Origin: Sinorhizobium mexicanum
GTDB lineage: Bacteria; Pseudomonadota; Alphaproteobacteria; Rhizobiales; Rhizobiaceae
Assembly: GCF_013488225.1 (NCBI RefSeq)
Contig: NZ_CP041238.1
Coordinates: 3,373,501 to 3,437,500, forward strand
Direction of reading: 5' to 3'
DNA: 64,000 bases
Shown: piece by piece, positions 25,856-35,408 of the stretch
How positions within the stretch are numbered: position 1 is the stretch's first letter
Layout of the letters: every line of letters begins with the position of its first letter
The notes under the pieces: model-generated
The model's database searches: none
Told to the model about the DNA's origin: nothing
The model's input: only the letters and a program-made list of their open reading frames with translations
Program-made: the position numbers and the translations under genes

Positions 25856-26923
25856 ATGGCTTCCATCGATATCGCCAATATCCAGAAATCCTACGGCATT
25901 CACCCAGTGCTGCACGACGTCGATCTCAAGATCAAGGATGGCGAGTTCGTCGTCCTCGTCGGTCCGTCCGGCTGCGGTAAGTCCACGCTTTTGCGCATGA
26001 TCGCCGGGCTTGAAAGCGTGACGGCCGGCGAGATCCGCATCGCCGGCAAGCGCGTCAACGAGCTCGCGCCGAAGGACCGCGACATCGCCATGGTGTTCCA
26101 GTCCTATGCGCTCTATCCGCACATGTCGGTCGAGAAGAACATGAGCTACAGCCTACGACTGCGCAAGACGGCCAAGGACAGGATCACCACCGTCGTTTCC
26201 GGCGCCGCCACCAAGCTTGGTCTCGAACCCCTGCTGGAGCGCCGCCCGCGTGCGCTCTCCGGCGGCCAGCGCCAGCGCGTCGCGATGGGGCGGGCGATCG
26301 TCCGCCAACCGAAGGCCTTTCTTTTCGACGAACCGCTTTCAAACCTCGATGCGCGCCTGCGCGAACAGATGCGTGCCGAAATCAAGAAACTGCACAAGGA
26401 TCTCGGCGCGACGTCGATCTACGTGACGCACGACCAGATCGAAGCGATGACGCTGGCAGACCGCATCGTCGCGATGAACGGCGGCGTGGTTCAGCAGGTG
26501 GGAAGCCCGCTGGAGCTCTACGACCGTCCCGCCAACCTCTTCGTGGCGGGTTTCATCGGCTCCCCCGGCATGAATTTCTTCAAGGGCACCTATCGTGCCG
26601 GCGAACGGCCGAGTTTCGAGACGGAAGGAGGCGTCAGCGTTCCGCTCGATGCGTCCGCGTCGATCGCGGAGAATACCCCGGCGACGCTCGGCATCCGCCC
26701 GGAACATGTCATTCTTGCGGGTCACGGGCCGGACAGTCTGCTCGCGACCGTGGACCTCGTCGAGCCGACCGGATTCGGCATCATCCTGCATTTGTCGCTC
26801 GGCCGCAGAAGCTTCAAGGCCTTCACCAACGACCGGTCCTTCCTCACAGCTTCCGGTACCGTCCCGGTCCGCTTTCCCGCACACTACCTGCATTTCTTCG
26901 ACGCCGAGGGCACTCGCGTCTGA
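25856..26923 (+). CDS. ABC transporter ATP-binding protein, MsmK/UgpC-like
   Basis: A 355-residue ATPase. Walker [10 protein letters not shown] is followed by the Q-loop [13 protein letters not shown], signature LSGGQRQRV, Walker [13 protein letters not shown] and switch VTHDQIEAM. The C-terminal third is an OB/TOBE regulatory domain (LGIRPEHV). It powers the importer formed with the two permeases upstream. The start is ATG 25856. It is the last gene of the operon that begins with the GntR gene. Confidence 0.94.
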   Translation: MASIDIANIQKSYGIHPVLHDVDLKIKDGEFVVLVGPSGCGKSTLLRMIAGLESVTAGEIRIAGKRVNELAPKDRDIAMVFQSYALYPHMSVEKNMSYSLRLRKTAKDRITTVVSGAATKLGLEPLLERRPRALSGGQRQRVAMGRAIVRQPKAFLFDEPLSNLDARLREQMRAEIKKLHKDLGATSIYVTHDQIEAMTLADRIVAMNGGVVQQVGSPLELYDRPANLFVAGFIGSPGMNFFKGTYRAGERPSFETEGGVSVPLDASASIAENTPATLGIRPEHVILAGHGPDSLLATVDLVEPTGFGIILHLSLGRRSFKAFTNDRSFLTASGTVPVRFPAHYLHFFDAEGTRV

Positions 26924-27112
26924 TCCGCGCGCCGCAGCGCCGGAACCGCCCCGACATGGCAATTGACTTCTGCCAGGCGGGCCTTAGTTTGTTCTTGTCG
27001 CAAAATATCAACCGCCTTCGGCGCGCTACCATTGAGAGAAGCAAGCACCGCCAATACAACAATTTGACGATAGTCCTCCTTGCCCCGCGCCCGGCGAAAT
27101 TGAGGAAGTATC

Positions 27113-27499
27113 ATGCGAATTCCTGTTGTTGCCCTCTCCTTCTCGGCACTCGTACTCTGTCCGCTGACGGCCCTCGCCCAAGAGGGCGACGCCGAGGCTG
27201 GCGCGACCGTCTTCAAGAAATGCCAGACCTGTCACGTCGTCGACAAGGACACCAACAAGGTCGGTCCATCGCTCAATCACGTGCTGGGCAGGACAGCCGG
27301 CACACATCCCAATTTCCATTACTCGCCGGCGATGGTCGAGGCCGGCAAGGGAGGCCTCAAGTGGGATGAGGCGACGTTGCGCGATTACCTCCACGACCCG
27401 AAAGCAAAGGTGAAGGGAACCAAAATGGCCTTTCCCGGGCTGAAGGACGACACCGACATCTCCAACCTGCTCGCCTACCTCAAGCAATATTCGCAATAG
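27113..27499 (+). CDS. class I cytochrome c
   Basis: A 128-residue periplasmic electron carrier. A signal peptide (ending LTALAQ) precedes a single haem-binding site CQTCH. The axial Met is in GTKMAFPGL near the C-terminus, as in cytochrome c2/c550. Start ATG 27113 follows GAGGAAGT. It stands 143 bp before the oxidase genes on the same strand, so it is probably the electron donor to that oxidase. Confidence 0.92.
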   Translation: MRIPVVALSFSALVLCPLTALAQEGDAEAGATVFKKCQTCHVVDKDTNKVGPSLNHVLGRTAGTHPNFHYSPAMVEAGKGGLKWDEATLRDYLHDPKAKVKGTKMAFPGLKDDTDISNLLAYLKQYSQ

Positions 27500-27512
27500 G
27501 CGTACTGTCGCG

Positions 27513-27542
27513 CGAAAGGGGAACCGAACAACAACCCTTTCG
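27513..27542 (+). terminator. stem-loop after the cytochrome c gene
   Basis: CGAAAGGG and CCCTTTCG form an 8-bp stem with a 14-nt loop, 14 nt after the stop codon. Only a short ATTT follows, so termination would be partial. It could separate expression of the cytochrome from the oxidase genes. Confidence 0.4.
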
Positions 27543-27642
27543 GGCGATTTGCGACTGTTTTCCGTTCGTGCAATAATCGTGATCGGAACTCTACGGATTG
27601 CGTATTCATGCCCACAGCCGATTACGGTAGGAGGGACAAGAA

Positions 27643-28485
27643 ATGGCCGTGGTGGTGATTCTGGTTTTGTTGGCCGCCGGATCAGTGTTGTTCCATTTGT
27701 TGAGTCCCTGGTGGTGGACACCAATCGCCTCCAACTGGAATTACATAGACAATACTCTCATCATAACTTTCTGGATCACCGGCTTCGTCTTCGTCGCGGT
27801 TGTCCTGTTCACTGCTTATTGCGTTTTCCGCTTCCGCCATCGGCCGGGCAACCAGGCCGCCTATGAACCCGAAAACAAGCGCCTCGAAGGCTGGCTCGCC
27901 GTAAGCACGACGGTTGGCGTCATCGCGATGCTGGCGCCGGGCCTTTTCGTCTGGAACCAGTTCATCACCGTTCCGGCGGCAGCAACCGAAGTCGAAGTCG
28001 TCGGCCAGCAATGGCTGTGGAGTTTCCGGCTGCCGGGCAAGGACGGAAAGCTCGGGACGTCGGAAACCCGTGACGTCGCGCCCGAGAACACGCTCGGGCT
28101 CAACCGCAATGACGCAGCGACCCTCGACGATGTGATCATCGAAGGCGGCGAGTTGCACCTGCCGGTCGGCAAGCCCGTCAAGGTTCTCCTGCGTTCGGTC
28201 GATGTCCTGCATGATTTCTATGTGCCGGAGTTTCGCGCCAAGATGGATATGGTGCCCGGCATGGTGACCTATTTCTGGTTCACGCCGACGCGGACGGGCA
28301 CCTTCGAGATCCTCTGTGCCGAACTCTGCGGCGTCGGCCATCCGCAGATGCGTGGCACCGTCGTGGTCGACAGCGAGGCCGATTACCAGACGTGGCTCGC
28401 CGAGCAGCAGACTTTTTCGCAATTGACGGCATCGTCCGCTGATGGCCCGAAGGCGGTCACGGCCGACGCCTCGTCGGCGCAATAG
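27643..28485 (+). CDS. coxM: cytochrome c oxidase subunit II
   Basis: A 280-residue subunit. Two N-terminal membrane helices are followed by a periplasmic cupredoxin domain. The CuA site is intact: His in VDVLHDFYVPEF and the cysteine pair with Met in ILCAELCGVGHPQM. QQWLWSFR is the usual aromatic patch that receives electrons from cytochrome c. GGAGGGACAAGAAATG gives the start. The order II-I-III-III matches the alternative aa3-type oxidase operon coxMNOP of rhizobia, on which the symbol rests. Confidence 0.9.
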   Translation: MAVVVILVLLAAGSVLFHLLSPWWWTPIASNWNYIDNTLIITFWITGFVFVAVVLFTAYCVFRFRHRPGNQAAYEPENKRLEGWLAVSTTVGVIAMLAPGLFVWNQFITVPAAATEVEVVGQQWLWSFRLPGKDGKLGTSETRDVAPENTLGLNRNDAATLDDVIIEGGELHLPVGKPVKVLLRSVDVLHDFYVPEFRAKMDMVPGMVTYFWFTPTRTGTFEILCAELCGVGHPQMRGTVVVDSEADYQTWLAEQQTFSQLTASSADGPKAVTADASSAQ

Positions 28486-28538
28486 GAGGCGCCAGACAGA
28501 AGGGGCGTCAGGGTAGAAACTGGGAACCTGGGAGGAAT

Positions 28539-30320
28539 ATGATGGTCGACGTCCGGTCCGGTATTGGCGATGCGGTCCCGCCCGCCGAGGTGGAGGATGT
28601 TGAACTTTATCATCCGCACAGCTGGTGGACGCGATACGTTTTCAGCCAGGACGCGAAAGTCATCGCCATCCAATACGCGACGACGGCGATGGCCATCGGC
28701 ATGGTCGCACTGGTGCTTTCATGGCTGATGCGCCTGCAGCTCGGCTTCCCCGGTGCCTTCGCGTGGATCGATGCAGATCGCTATTACCAGTTCATCACCA
28801 TGCACGGGATGATCATGGTGATCTATCTCTTGACCGCGCTCTTCCTTGGCGGCTTCGGCAACTACCTCATTCCGCTGATGGTCGGCGCCCGCGACATGGT
28901 CTTTCCCTACGCGAACATGCTGAGCTACTGGATCTATCTGCTCGCGGTCCTGGTGCTGGTCGCAAGCTTCTTCGCTCCCGGCGGCCCGACCGGGGCCGGC
29001 TGGACGCTTTACCCACCCCAGGCAATTCTGTCCAATACGCCCGGCGGAAAGGATTGGGGCATCATCCTGATGCTCTCTTCGCTGATCATCTTCATCATCG
29101 GCTTCACGATGGGTGGCCTCAACTACGTCGTCACTGTTCTGCAGGGCCGGGCGCGTGGCATGACGCTGATGCGCATGCCGCTGACCGTCTGGGGCATCGT
29201 CACCGCCACAGTCATGGCCCTGCTCGCCTTCCCGGCACTGTTCGTCGCCTGCGTCATGATGCTTTTTGATCGGCTGCTCGGTACGAGCTTCTTCATGCCG
29301 GCAATCTCCGAGATGGGCGAGCAACTGCAATATGGCGGCGGCAGCCCGATCCTGTTCCAGCATCTCTTCTGGTTCTTCGGTCATCCGGAGGTCTACATCG
29401 TCGCCCTGCCAGCCTTCGGCATCGTTTCGGACCTCATCAGCACGCATGCGCGCAAGAACATCTTCGGCTATCGCATGATGGTTTGGGCGATCGTCATCAT
29501 CGGCGCGCTGTCCATGGTCGTCTGGGCGCACCACATGTACGTCAGCGGCATGAACCCGTATTTCGGCTTCTTCTTCGCCACCACGACGCTGATCATCGCC
29601 GTGCCGACGGCAATCAAGGTCTACAACTGGGTGCTGACGCTTTGGCGGGGCAACATCCACCTGACCCTGCCGATGCTCTTCGCACTCGCCTTCATCGTCA
29701 CCTTCGTCAACGGCGGACTGACCGGGCTTTTCCTCGGCAATGTCGTGGTGGACGTGCCACTCTCCGACACCATGTTCGTCGTCGCGCATTTCCACATGGT
29801 GATGGGCGTTGCGCCGATTCTGGTCATCTTCGGGGCGATCTATCACTGGTATCCGAAGATCACCGGGCGCCTGCTTAACGAGGCGCTCGGCCAGGTGCAT
29901 TTCTGGGTCACCTTCCTCGGCTCCTACGCGATCTTCTTCCCGATGCACTATGTCGGCCTCGTCGGCGTTCCGCGCCGCTACTACGAAATCGGCGAAACGG
30001 CGTTCGTGCCGGAATCGGTGCATACCCTCAATGCCTTCATCACCATCGCGGCGTTCGTCGTCGGTGCAGCCCAGATCGTCTTTCTTTTCAACCTCGTCTG
30101 GAGCCTGCGCCACGGCAGGGATGCCGGCGGCAATCCCTGGCGCGCGACGACGCTCGAGTGGCAGACGCCCGAGACACCCCCTCCGCATGGCAACTGGGGC
30201 AAGGAACTGCCTGTCGTCTACCGCTGGGCATACGACTACAGTGTCCCCGGCGCGCCCGAGGACTTCATTCCGCAGAACCAGCCTGGGCCGGGACGCGTGA
30301 CCCACGAGGCCGCCTCATGA
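28539..30320 (+). CDS. coxN: cytochrome c oxidase subunit I (haem-copper, A-type)
   Basis: A 593-residue membrane protein with about twelve or more helices. Metal ligands are visible: His in MHGMIMVIYLL (low-spin haem), FGHPEVYIVALP (CuB His, the proton-channel Glu and the Tyr), VWAHHMYVSG (CuB) and VAHFHMVMG (haem ligands). The Glu of HPEVY marks an A1-type enzyme. Start is ATG 28539 or 28542; GGAGGA spacing slightly favours the second. Its stop overlaps the next gene by ATGA. It reduces oxygen to water and pumps protons. Confidence 0.94.
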   Translation: MMVDVRSGIGDAVPPAEVEDVELYHPHSWWTRYVFSQDAKVIAIQYATTAMAIGMVALVLSWLMRLQLGFPGAFAWIDADRYYQFITMHGMIMVIYLLTALFLGGFGNYLIPLMVGARDMVFPYANMLSYWIYLLAVLVLVASFFAPGGPTGAGWTLYPPQAILSNTPGGKDWGIILMLSSLIIFIIGFTMGGLNYVVTVLQGRARGMTLMRMPLTVWGIVTATVMALLAFPALFVACVMMLFDRLLGTSFFMPAISEMGEQLQYGGGSPILFQHLFWFFGHPEVYIVALPAFGIVSDLISTHARKNIFGYRMMVWAIVIIGALSMVVWAHHMYVSGMNPYFGFFFATTTLIIAVPTAIKVYNWVLTLWRGNIHLTLPMLFALAFIVTFVNGGLTGLFLGNVVVDVPLSDTMFVVAHFHMVMGVAPILVIFGAIYHWYPKITGRLLNEALGQVHFWVTFLGSYAIFFPMHYVGLVGVPRRYYEIGETAFVPESVHTLNAFITIAAFVVGAAQIVFLFNLVWSLRHGRDAGGNPWRATTLEWQTPETPPPHGNWGKELPVVYRWAYDYSVPGAPEDFIPQNQPGPGRVTHEAAS

Positions 30321-31015
30321 CGGTCGTGCTGGTCTTCCTGGCGGTCATCGCCGTCATCATCGCCTGGTGGCTGGCACAACAGCGACTGGCCTCGAAACCT
30401 TGGCTGGAAGTGGGTCATGCGCACGACCATCGCGGCATCGAGCCGGTGCCCGCTGCAAAGGTCGGTCTCGGTGTCTTTCTCGCCGTGGTTGGCGCGCTCT
30501 TCACGCTTTTCATCAGTGCCTATTTCATGCGCATGGCGTCTTCGGACTGGTCGCCGCTGCCGCTGCCGCGCTTTCTCTGGATCAATACCGGCATTCTTGC
30601 TTTGAGCAGCGGCACCCTGCATTGGGCAAAGCTCGAAGCCGAGCGGCGGAACGACGAGGCTGCCCGAACGAGCCTCCTCGTTGCGCTCGCCGCTGGCCTC
30701 GCCTTCCTCGTCGGACAGCTTTTCGCCTGGCGCGCGCTCTCTTCCGCCGGATATTTTCTGACCAGCAGCCCCGCCAACAGCTTCTTCTACATGCTCACCG
30801 GCATGCACGGCCTGCACATCATCGGCGGTATCGCGGTGCTGGCGCGCGTAATCCTGCGTACGTGGGATGCACCGATCGACCGCCGGGCGCACCTCTCCAT
30901 AGGGCTCTGCGCCACCTACTGGCATTTCATGCTGGCCGTCTGGCTGGTTCTCTTTGCCCTCTTTTCCGGTTGGGCCAACGACGTCGTCGACCTCTGCCGT
31001 CAATTGCTGACATAG
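30317..31015 (+). CDS. coxO: cytochrome c oxidase subunit III-type protein
   Basis: A 232-residue membrane protein of the haem-copper oxidase subunit III family. It has a hydrophobic N-terminal anchor (TVVLVFLAVIAVIIAWWLAQ), then several helices and the family-typical TGMHGLHIIGG and CATYWHFMLAVWLVLF. The start ATG 30317 overlaps the subunit I stop. It is one of two subunit III-like genes in tandem, as in coxMNOP operons. Confidence 0.88.
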   Translation: MTVVLVFLAVIAVIIAWWLAQQRLASKPWLEVGHAHDHRGIEPVPAAKVGLGVFLAVVGALFTLFISAYFMRMASSDWSPLPLPRFLWINTGILALSSGTLHWAKLEAERRNDEAARTSLLVALAAGLAFLVGQLFAWRALSSAGYFLTSSPANSFFYMLTGMHGLHIIGGIAVLARVILRTWDAPIDRRAHLSIGLCATYWHFMLAVWLVLFALFSGWANDVVDLCRQLLT

Positions 31016-31025
31016 GAACGCTGAC

Positions 31026-31748
31026 ATGTCCGCTCCACTAAAGCCGTCCTCCCTGGAAACGCTCTCCCGCCCATCCGGTCTCGCCGGCTTGGCCGCCGAC
31101 TGGGCTTCGGACCAGCGGGCATTCAAGAATGTCTCCTGGGGAAAGGCCATGATGTGGATCTTCCTCCTGAGCGACACGTTCATTTTCGGCTGTTTCCTGA
31201 TCGCCTACATGTCGGCGCGCATGGCGACGACCGTACCCTGGCCGAACCCGAGCGAGGTCTTCGCGCTGGAGATCGGCGGGGTCCAGGTGCCGCTGATCCT
31301 GATCGCCATCATGACGTTCGTCCTGATCTCCAGCAGCGGCACCATGGCGATGGCCGTCAACTACGGCTACCGCCGCGACCGGAAGAAGACCGCCGCGCTG
31401 ATGCTCCTGACCGCGCTGTTCGGCGCCACCTTCGTCGGCATGCAGGCCTTCGAATGGTCAAAGCTGATCGCTGAGGGCGTGCGGCCCTGGGGCAATCCCT
31501 GGGGGGCGGCGCAGTTCGGCTCGACCTTCTTCATGATCACCGGGTTTCACGGCACCCACGTGACGATCGGCGTGATCTTCCTGCTGATCATCGCCCGCAA
31601 GGTCTGGCGCGGCGATTTCGACACGGAGCGGCGCGGCTTCTTCACAAGCCGCAAGGGTCACTACGAGATCGTCGAGATCACCGGCCTCTACTGGCACTTC
31701 GTCGATCTGGTATGGGTCTTCATCTTCGCATTCTTCTATCTTTGGTGA
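31026..31748 (+). CDS. coxP: cytochrome c oxidase subunit III
   Basis: A 240-residue subunit with the conserved FEWSKLIAEG, FFMITGFHGTHVTIG and TGLYWHFVDLVWVFIFAFFY motifs of subunit III. It stabilises the oxidase core and the proton pathway. It follows coxO after 10 bp and is followed after 10 bp by a small subunit IV gene, so all lie in one operon. Confidence 0.92.
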   Translation: MSAPLKPSSLETLSRPSGLAGLAADWASDQRAFKNVSWGKAMMWIFLLSDTFIFGCFLIAYMSARMATTVPWPNPSEVFALEIGGVQVPLILIAIMTFVLISSSGTMAMAVNYGYRRDRKKTAALMLLTALFGATFVGMQAFEWSKLIAEGVRPWGNPWGAAQFGSTFFMITGFHGTHVTIGVIFLLIIARKVWRGDFDTERRGFFTSRKGHYEIVEITGLYWHFVDLVWVFIFAFFYLW

Positions 31749-31758
31749 GGAGGGCATC

Positions 31759-32097
31759 ATGGCTCCGGTTGAGGCGCACGCCGCACAGCAGCAGCATCAC
31801 CCGATCAAGCTCTACCTTGTGGTCTGGGGCCTGCTGTTCGTCCTCAGCACCTTTTCCTATCTGGTCGACTATGTCGGCCTTCAGGGTTATCTGCGCTGGT
31901 CGCTGATCCTGATTTTCATGGTGCTCAAGGCCGGCCTCATCGTCGCCGTGTTCATGCACATGGCCTGGGAGCGCCTCGCACTGATCTACGCGATTTTGCT
32001 GCCGCCCCTACTCGTCCTGGTTTTCGTCGGGATGATGGTGTCGGAGTCGACCTATGTGCTCCTGACGCGGCTCCTGTTCTTCGGCGCGGCGCCCTGA
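31759..32097 (+). CDS. cytochrome c oxidase subunit IV (prokaryotic type)
   Basis: A 112-residue protein with three membrane helices and the COX4_pro pattern: FVLSTFSYLVDYV, MVLKAGLIVAVFMHMAWERL and a hydrophobic end. A His-rich leader (HAAQQQHHPIKLY) precedes the first helix. GAGGAGGGCATCATG gives a good ribosome site. It is the last gene of the oxidase operon. Confidence 0.88.
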   Translation: MAPVEAHAAQQQHHPIKLYLVVWGLLFVLSTFSYLVDYVGLQGYLRWSLILIFMVLKAGLIVAVFMHMAWERLALIYAILLPPLLVLVFVGMMVSESTYVLLTRLLFFGAAP

Positions 32098-32112
32098 ACA
32101 GCATACGCAGTG

Positions 32113-32131
32113 CGCGGTCATTCCGACCGCG
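32113..32131 (+). terminator. stem-loop after the oxidase operon
   Basis: CGCGGTC and GACCGCG pair around a 5-nt loop, 15 nt after the last stop codon. No T-run is present, so this is only a candidate terminator or 3' protection hairpin. Confidence 0.45.
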
Positions 32132-32144
32132 GCATGCCGCATTT

Positions 32145-32331
32145 AGAGCAATTCCAGGAAAAGTGTGTAACGGTTTTCCGTCCGGACTTGCGTAGTTTCA
32201 ACCAGTTAGATCCTTTCACTGTTTCAATGAAATGATCTACAGCGCCGTGCGTCCTTCAGGACGCACAAAGTCTTTGAATCTACGCATCGTGCTTTCCGAA
32301 AATCGATTCCGATTTTCGGGCCGATGCGCTA
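32145..32331. repeat. rhizobial palindromic repeat, composite and diverged copy
   Basis: The first half (about 32145-32240) resembles family B (GAGCAATTCCAGGAAAAGTG, then GGTTTTCCGTCCGG). The second half (32240-32331) has a GCGTCCTTCAGGACGC stem, TTTGAATCTACGCATC and the palindrome CCGAAAATCGATTCCGATTT, then TCGG. It fills the gap between the convergent oxidase operon and the hydrolase gene. Confidence 0.7.
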
Positions 32332-33345
32332 GGACGCTTGGACTGCTTTCACGATCTCGGCCATGACGCCATGCAGCGCGTCGCGATAGCCGTTGCGCGC
32401 CGAAGGCCCGCTTTCCTCCGAGGTCATCACCACGGTCAGGTGCAAGGACGGCACGATGTAGAGCATCTGGCCGCCGTAGCCCCAGGCGAAATGGACATCC
32501 TCGCCGCCGATCTGCCGCGCGAACCAGCCATAGCCATAGGCGTCGCCAGAGAAACGCGAGTTGGTGCGCGCCTGCCATGAGAGATCGATCCAGTCTTGCG
32601 GAATGATCTGCCGGCCTTCGGCGGTCTTGCCGCCGTTGCGGTAAAGCTCTCCGAAGGCAAGCAGCGAGCGGGCGCTCATCGCCATCTGGTTGCCGCCGAG
32701 ATAAATGCCCTGCGGATCGCGTTCCCAGGCGCCGATCCGGAAGCCCTCGACCGGACCGAGCCACTCGCGCGCCAGTGCCAGGGTCGATTTGCCGCTGACT
32801 TTCGTCAGGATCGCCGAAAGAAGATGAGTGGAGGCCGTGGAATAGAGCATCCGCCCTCCGGGCTCGTCGTCGAAAGGCTGAGCCAATGCAAAACGGACCC
32901 AATTGCGGCTGGAGACCCAGCGCCCGTAGTTCGGCCCCGACATTCGGCCTAGCCCTGCCTGCATTGAAAGCAGGTTGCCGATCGTGATGTCGTTGATGCG
33001 GGGATCCGGCGATGCCGGCAGGTCGCTTTTCAGAATCGGCGCAATTTTCTGGTCCGGGCCTTCGAGCAGGCCCTTATCGATCGCAATGCCGACAAGAGCC
33101 GAGACGATGGACTTCGACGCCGATTTGATGTTGGTCGAATCCTCCGGCGCATGACCGCGATAGCCGCGCTCCGCGACGACCTTGCCGTTACGGGCAATGA
33201 TGACGGTCTTCAGCGAAGTCAGATCCCGACGGGCCGCAAGGTCTTCGAGCAGCGAAGGGACGGAAGAGGCCTCCTGCGCGATCGCGCCCGGCAGGAACGC
33301 GAAGAACGACAGGAAGGCCGCTATCAGCTTGATCACGCGTCTCAC
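32329..33345 (-). CDS. serine beta-lactamase-fold hydrolase (class C / esterase type)
   Basis: About 338 residues, exported. The signal peptide (IKLIAAFLSFFAFLPGAIAQ) is followed by the SxxK nucleophile motif in SASKSIVSALVG and a Tyr motif (MLYSTASTHLLSA). The GYGWFARQIGG region fits family S12 peptidases, esterases and beta-lactamase-related proteins. I start at GTG 33345 so the signal peptide begins near the N-terminus; GTG 33393 is also possible. Neighbours give no substrate; resistance to beta-lactams should not be assumed. Confidence 0.85.
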   Translation of the reverse strand: MRRVIKLIAAFLSFFAFLPGAIAQEASSVPSLLEDLAARRDLTSLKTVIIARNGKVVAERGYRGHAPEDSTNIKSASKSIVSALVGIAIDKGLLEGPDQKIAPILKSDLPASPDPRINDITIGNLLSMQAGLGRMSGPNYGRWVSSRNWVRFALAQPFDDEPGGRMLYSTASTHLLSAILTKVSGKSTLALAREWLGPVEGFRIGAWERDPQGIYLGGNQMAMSARSLLAFGELYRNGGKTAEGRQIIPQDWIDLSWQARTNSRFSGDAYGYGWFARQIGGEDVHFAWGYGGQMLYIVPSLHLTVVMTSEESGPSARNGYRDALHGVMAEIVKAVQAS

Positions 33346-33440
33346 CCTAGGGTGGATGCGCGACGAAATCACCAAGCGGCCGACAGAACTCACGTCGATT
33401 TGAAGCCAGTTTATCGCGAAACCCCAGTTAGACGCCTAGC

Positions 33441-34076
33441 CTACCGAGTCGTCATCGCCAAGCGGATGCCGAGTGCAATGAAGAGCGCGCCAAGCCCGCG
33501 ATCGAGCCAGAGAGAGATCCGGCCATTCCGCTTGATAAAACGGGTGAACCGTGCACCAGCAAGGATAAGCGGTGGTTCGATGAACGCTGCAACGACGATG
33601 ATCAGGAGGCCGTGCACGGCAAGCTGCAACCAGGCCGGCCCAGCGCCCTCCACGACGAACTGCGGCAGGAACGCGAGGAAGAAGATGGCGACTTTGGGGT
33701 TGAGCGCGGCAACCAGGACACCCTGGCGATAAATCTGTCTCCAGTTCAAGACTTCGTCCTGCGTTTTCGCAAAAGCACTTCCGCCGCCTGCGCGCAGCGC
33801 CTGGATACCGAGCCACACGAGGTAGACCGCGCCGATCCACTTGACGGCCGTGAAGGCGGTTGCCGATGCGGCGAGAACTGCCGAGAGGCCGAACGCGGCC
33901 AGAAGGACGTGGACGAGCGAGCCGGTCCAAATGCCGAAGAGCGCTGAAAATCCCGCCCTTGTCCCGGTCTTGATCGTGTGGCCAAGGATAAGAGCCATAT
34001 CTGGACCAGGAGACACGTTCAGCAGGATGGCAGCCGTGAGAAATGCCATCCAATGAGCAAGCGAATATTCAAGCAT
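33441..34076 (-). CDS. LysE/RhtB-family amino acid exporter
   Basis: A 211-residue inner-membrane protein with about six hydrophobic segments. It has the LysE-family N-terminal motif NVSPGPDMALILGHT and the GxxxG-rich FSALFGIWTGSLVHVLLAAF. It exports amino acids or analogues by proton exchange. It is a single gene between the hydrolase and glutathione synthetase genes on the same strand. Confidence 0.9.
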   Translation of the reverse strand: MLEYSLAHWMAFLTAAILLNVSPGPDMALILGHTIKTGTRAGFSALFGIWTGSLVHVLLAAFGLSAVLAASATAFTAVKWIGAVYLVWLGIQALRAGGGSAFAKTQDEVLNWRQIYRQGVLVAALNPKVAIFFLAFLPQFVVEGAGPAWLQLAVHGLLIIVVAAFIEPPLILAGARFTRFIKRNGRISLWLDRGLGALFIALGIRLAMTTR

Positions 34077-34245
34077 AGGCGATCCAATCGAACTGGACCT
34101 TCACGCTACCATTCGGTCACTTGATCGAAAAATGATTAGTTTTGATTGATTTTCCGCCTTCGTGCCGGTCTTCTTCGATTTCGCAGAGCCGTCTGGTATC
34201 GTCGTCCGTCAACGGCTCTGCAGCGATGTCACCAGACAGAAACAG

Positions 34246-35190
34246 TCACCCCGCCCGTTTCGCCTCCAGCACGTCCCACACCTTCGCTGCTACGTCCGGA
34301 CCACCAAGCTTCCTAACCGCGCGGATGCCGGTCGGCGCCGTCACGTTTATTTCGGTGAGCTTGTCGTCGATGACATCGATGCCGACGAGAATGAGCCCCT
34401 TCTCGCGAAGCGACGGACCTAACCGCTCGCAGATTTCCCGTTCCTTCTTCGTCAGGTCAGCGACGGTCGGCGCGCCGCCGCGCACCATGTTGGAGCGCAG
34501 ATCGCCGGCCGCCGGCACACGGTTGACCGCTCCGGCAAATTCACCGTCAACGAGAAGGATGCGCTTGTCCCCGTGCTTCACGTTCGGCAGGAACTGTTGA
34601 ATAACCCAAGGCTCACGGAAGGTCGTCGCGAAGATATCGTAGAGCGAACCGTAGTTGAGATCGTCCTTGGTGAGGCGGACCACTGCCGCTCCGCCGTGGC
34701 CGAAAAGCGGTTTCATGACGATGTCGCCGTATTCGGCGCGGAACAGGTCGATTTCCGCCTTGTCGCGTGTAATGAGGGTCGGTGGCATCAGATCCGAGAA
34801 CTCGGTGACGAAGAGCTTCTCCGGAGCGTTGCGCACCTGAGCCGGATCGTTGACAACCAGGGTCTTGGGATGAATTTTTTCCAGGATATGGGTCGCCGCG
34901 ATGTAGGACAGGTCGAATGGCGGGTCCTGGCGCATGAGCACCACGTCGACGTCAGCGAGGTTCGCACGCTGCTTCTCCCCGAGCACGAAGTGGTTGCCTT
35001 TCTCGTCGCGCACTTCCACCGGTTCAAGCGCGCAAAAGACATTGTCGCCGATCATCGCCAGGCGGTCGGGAGTATAGTGATAAAGCTCGTGTCCGCGCGC
35101 CTGCGCCTCCAGCATCAAGGCAAAGGCGCTATCGCCTGCGATGTTGATTGAGGAAATATGGTCCATCTGGACCGCAACTTTGAGTGCCAT
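34246..35190 (-). CDS. gshB: glutathione synthetase
   Basis: A 314-residue ATP-grasp enzyme that adds glycine to gamma-glutamylcysteine. Family signatures are present: [20 protein letters not shown] at the N-terminus, [25 protein letters not shown], the ATP-grasp part [12 protein letters not shown] and [19 protein letters not shown] at the metal site. Length is that of proteobacterial GshB. The start ATG 35190 has GAGAGACTCTCC upstream. It appears to be the housekeeping copy. Confidence 0.95.
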   Translation of the reverse strand: MALKVAVQMDHISSINIAGDSAFALMLEAQARGHELYHYTPDRLAMIGDNVFCALEPVEVRDEKGNHFVLGEKQRANLADVDVVLMRQDPPFDLSYIAATHILEKIHPKTLVVNDPAQVRNAPEKLFVTEFSDLMPPTLITRDKAEIDLFRAEYGDIVMKPLFGHGGAAVVRLTKDDLNYGSLYDIFATTFREPWVIQQFLPNVKHGDKRILLVDGEFAGAVNRVPAAGDLRSNMVRGGAPTVADLTKKEREICERLGPSLREKGLILVGIDVIDDKLTEINVTAPTGIRAVRKLGGPDVAAKVWDVLEAKRAG

Positions 35191-35408
35191 GGAGAGTCTC
35201 TCGGCGAACCGCCGCCAATATGGAATTTAGGCCGGCTGGCGGTCTCGCCGACCTCATTGAAGACATGCATCCGGGCTGACACATGTCGGTGACGTGCCAT
35301 CTTGAAGCACGACTTCGACCTCCGTGCAACGGTCGCCGACGCCTTATGCGGATACTCGTCGATCTCGATGCAATCGGAGGAGGAACAAGCGGACGGCGTT
35401 TCGGTACG

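Noticed and set aside
28719..30305. 528-codon open frame on the minus strand
   Set aside because: It is antisense to oxidase subunit I, whose metal ligands are all in place. The translation is a charged low-complexity shadow.
32329..33345. beta-lactamase giving antibiotic resistance
   Set aside because: Only the general SxxK fold is visible. Most such chromosomal proteins are esterases or peptidases, so a resistance role was not called.
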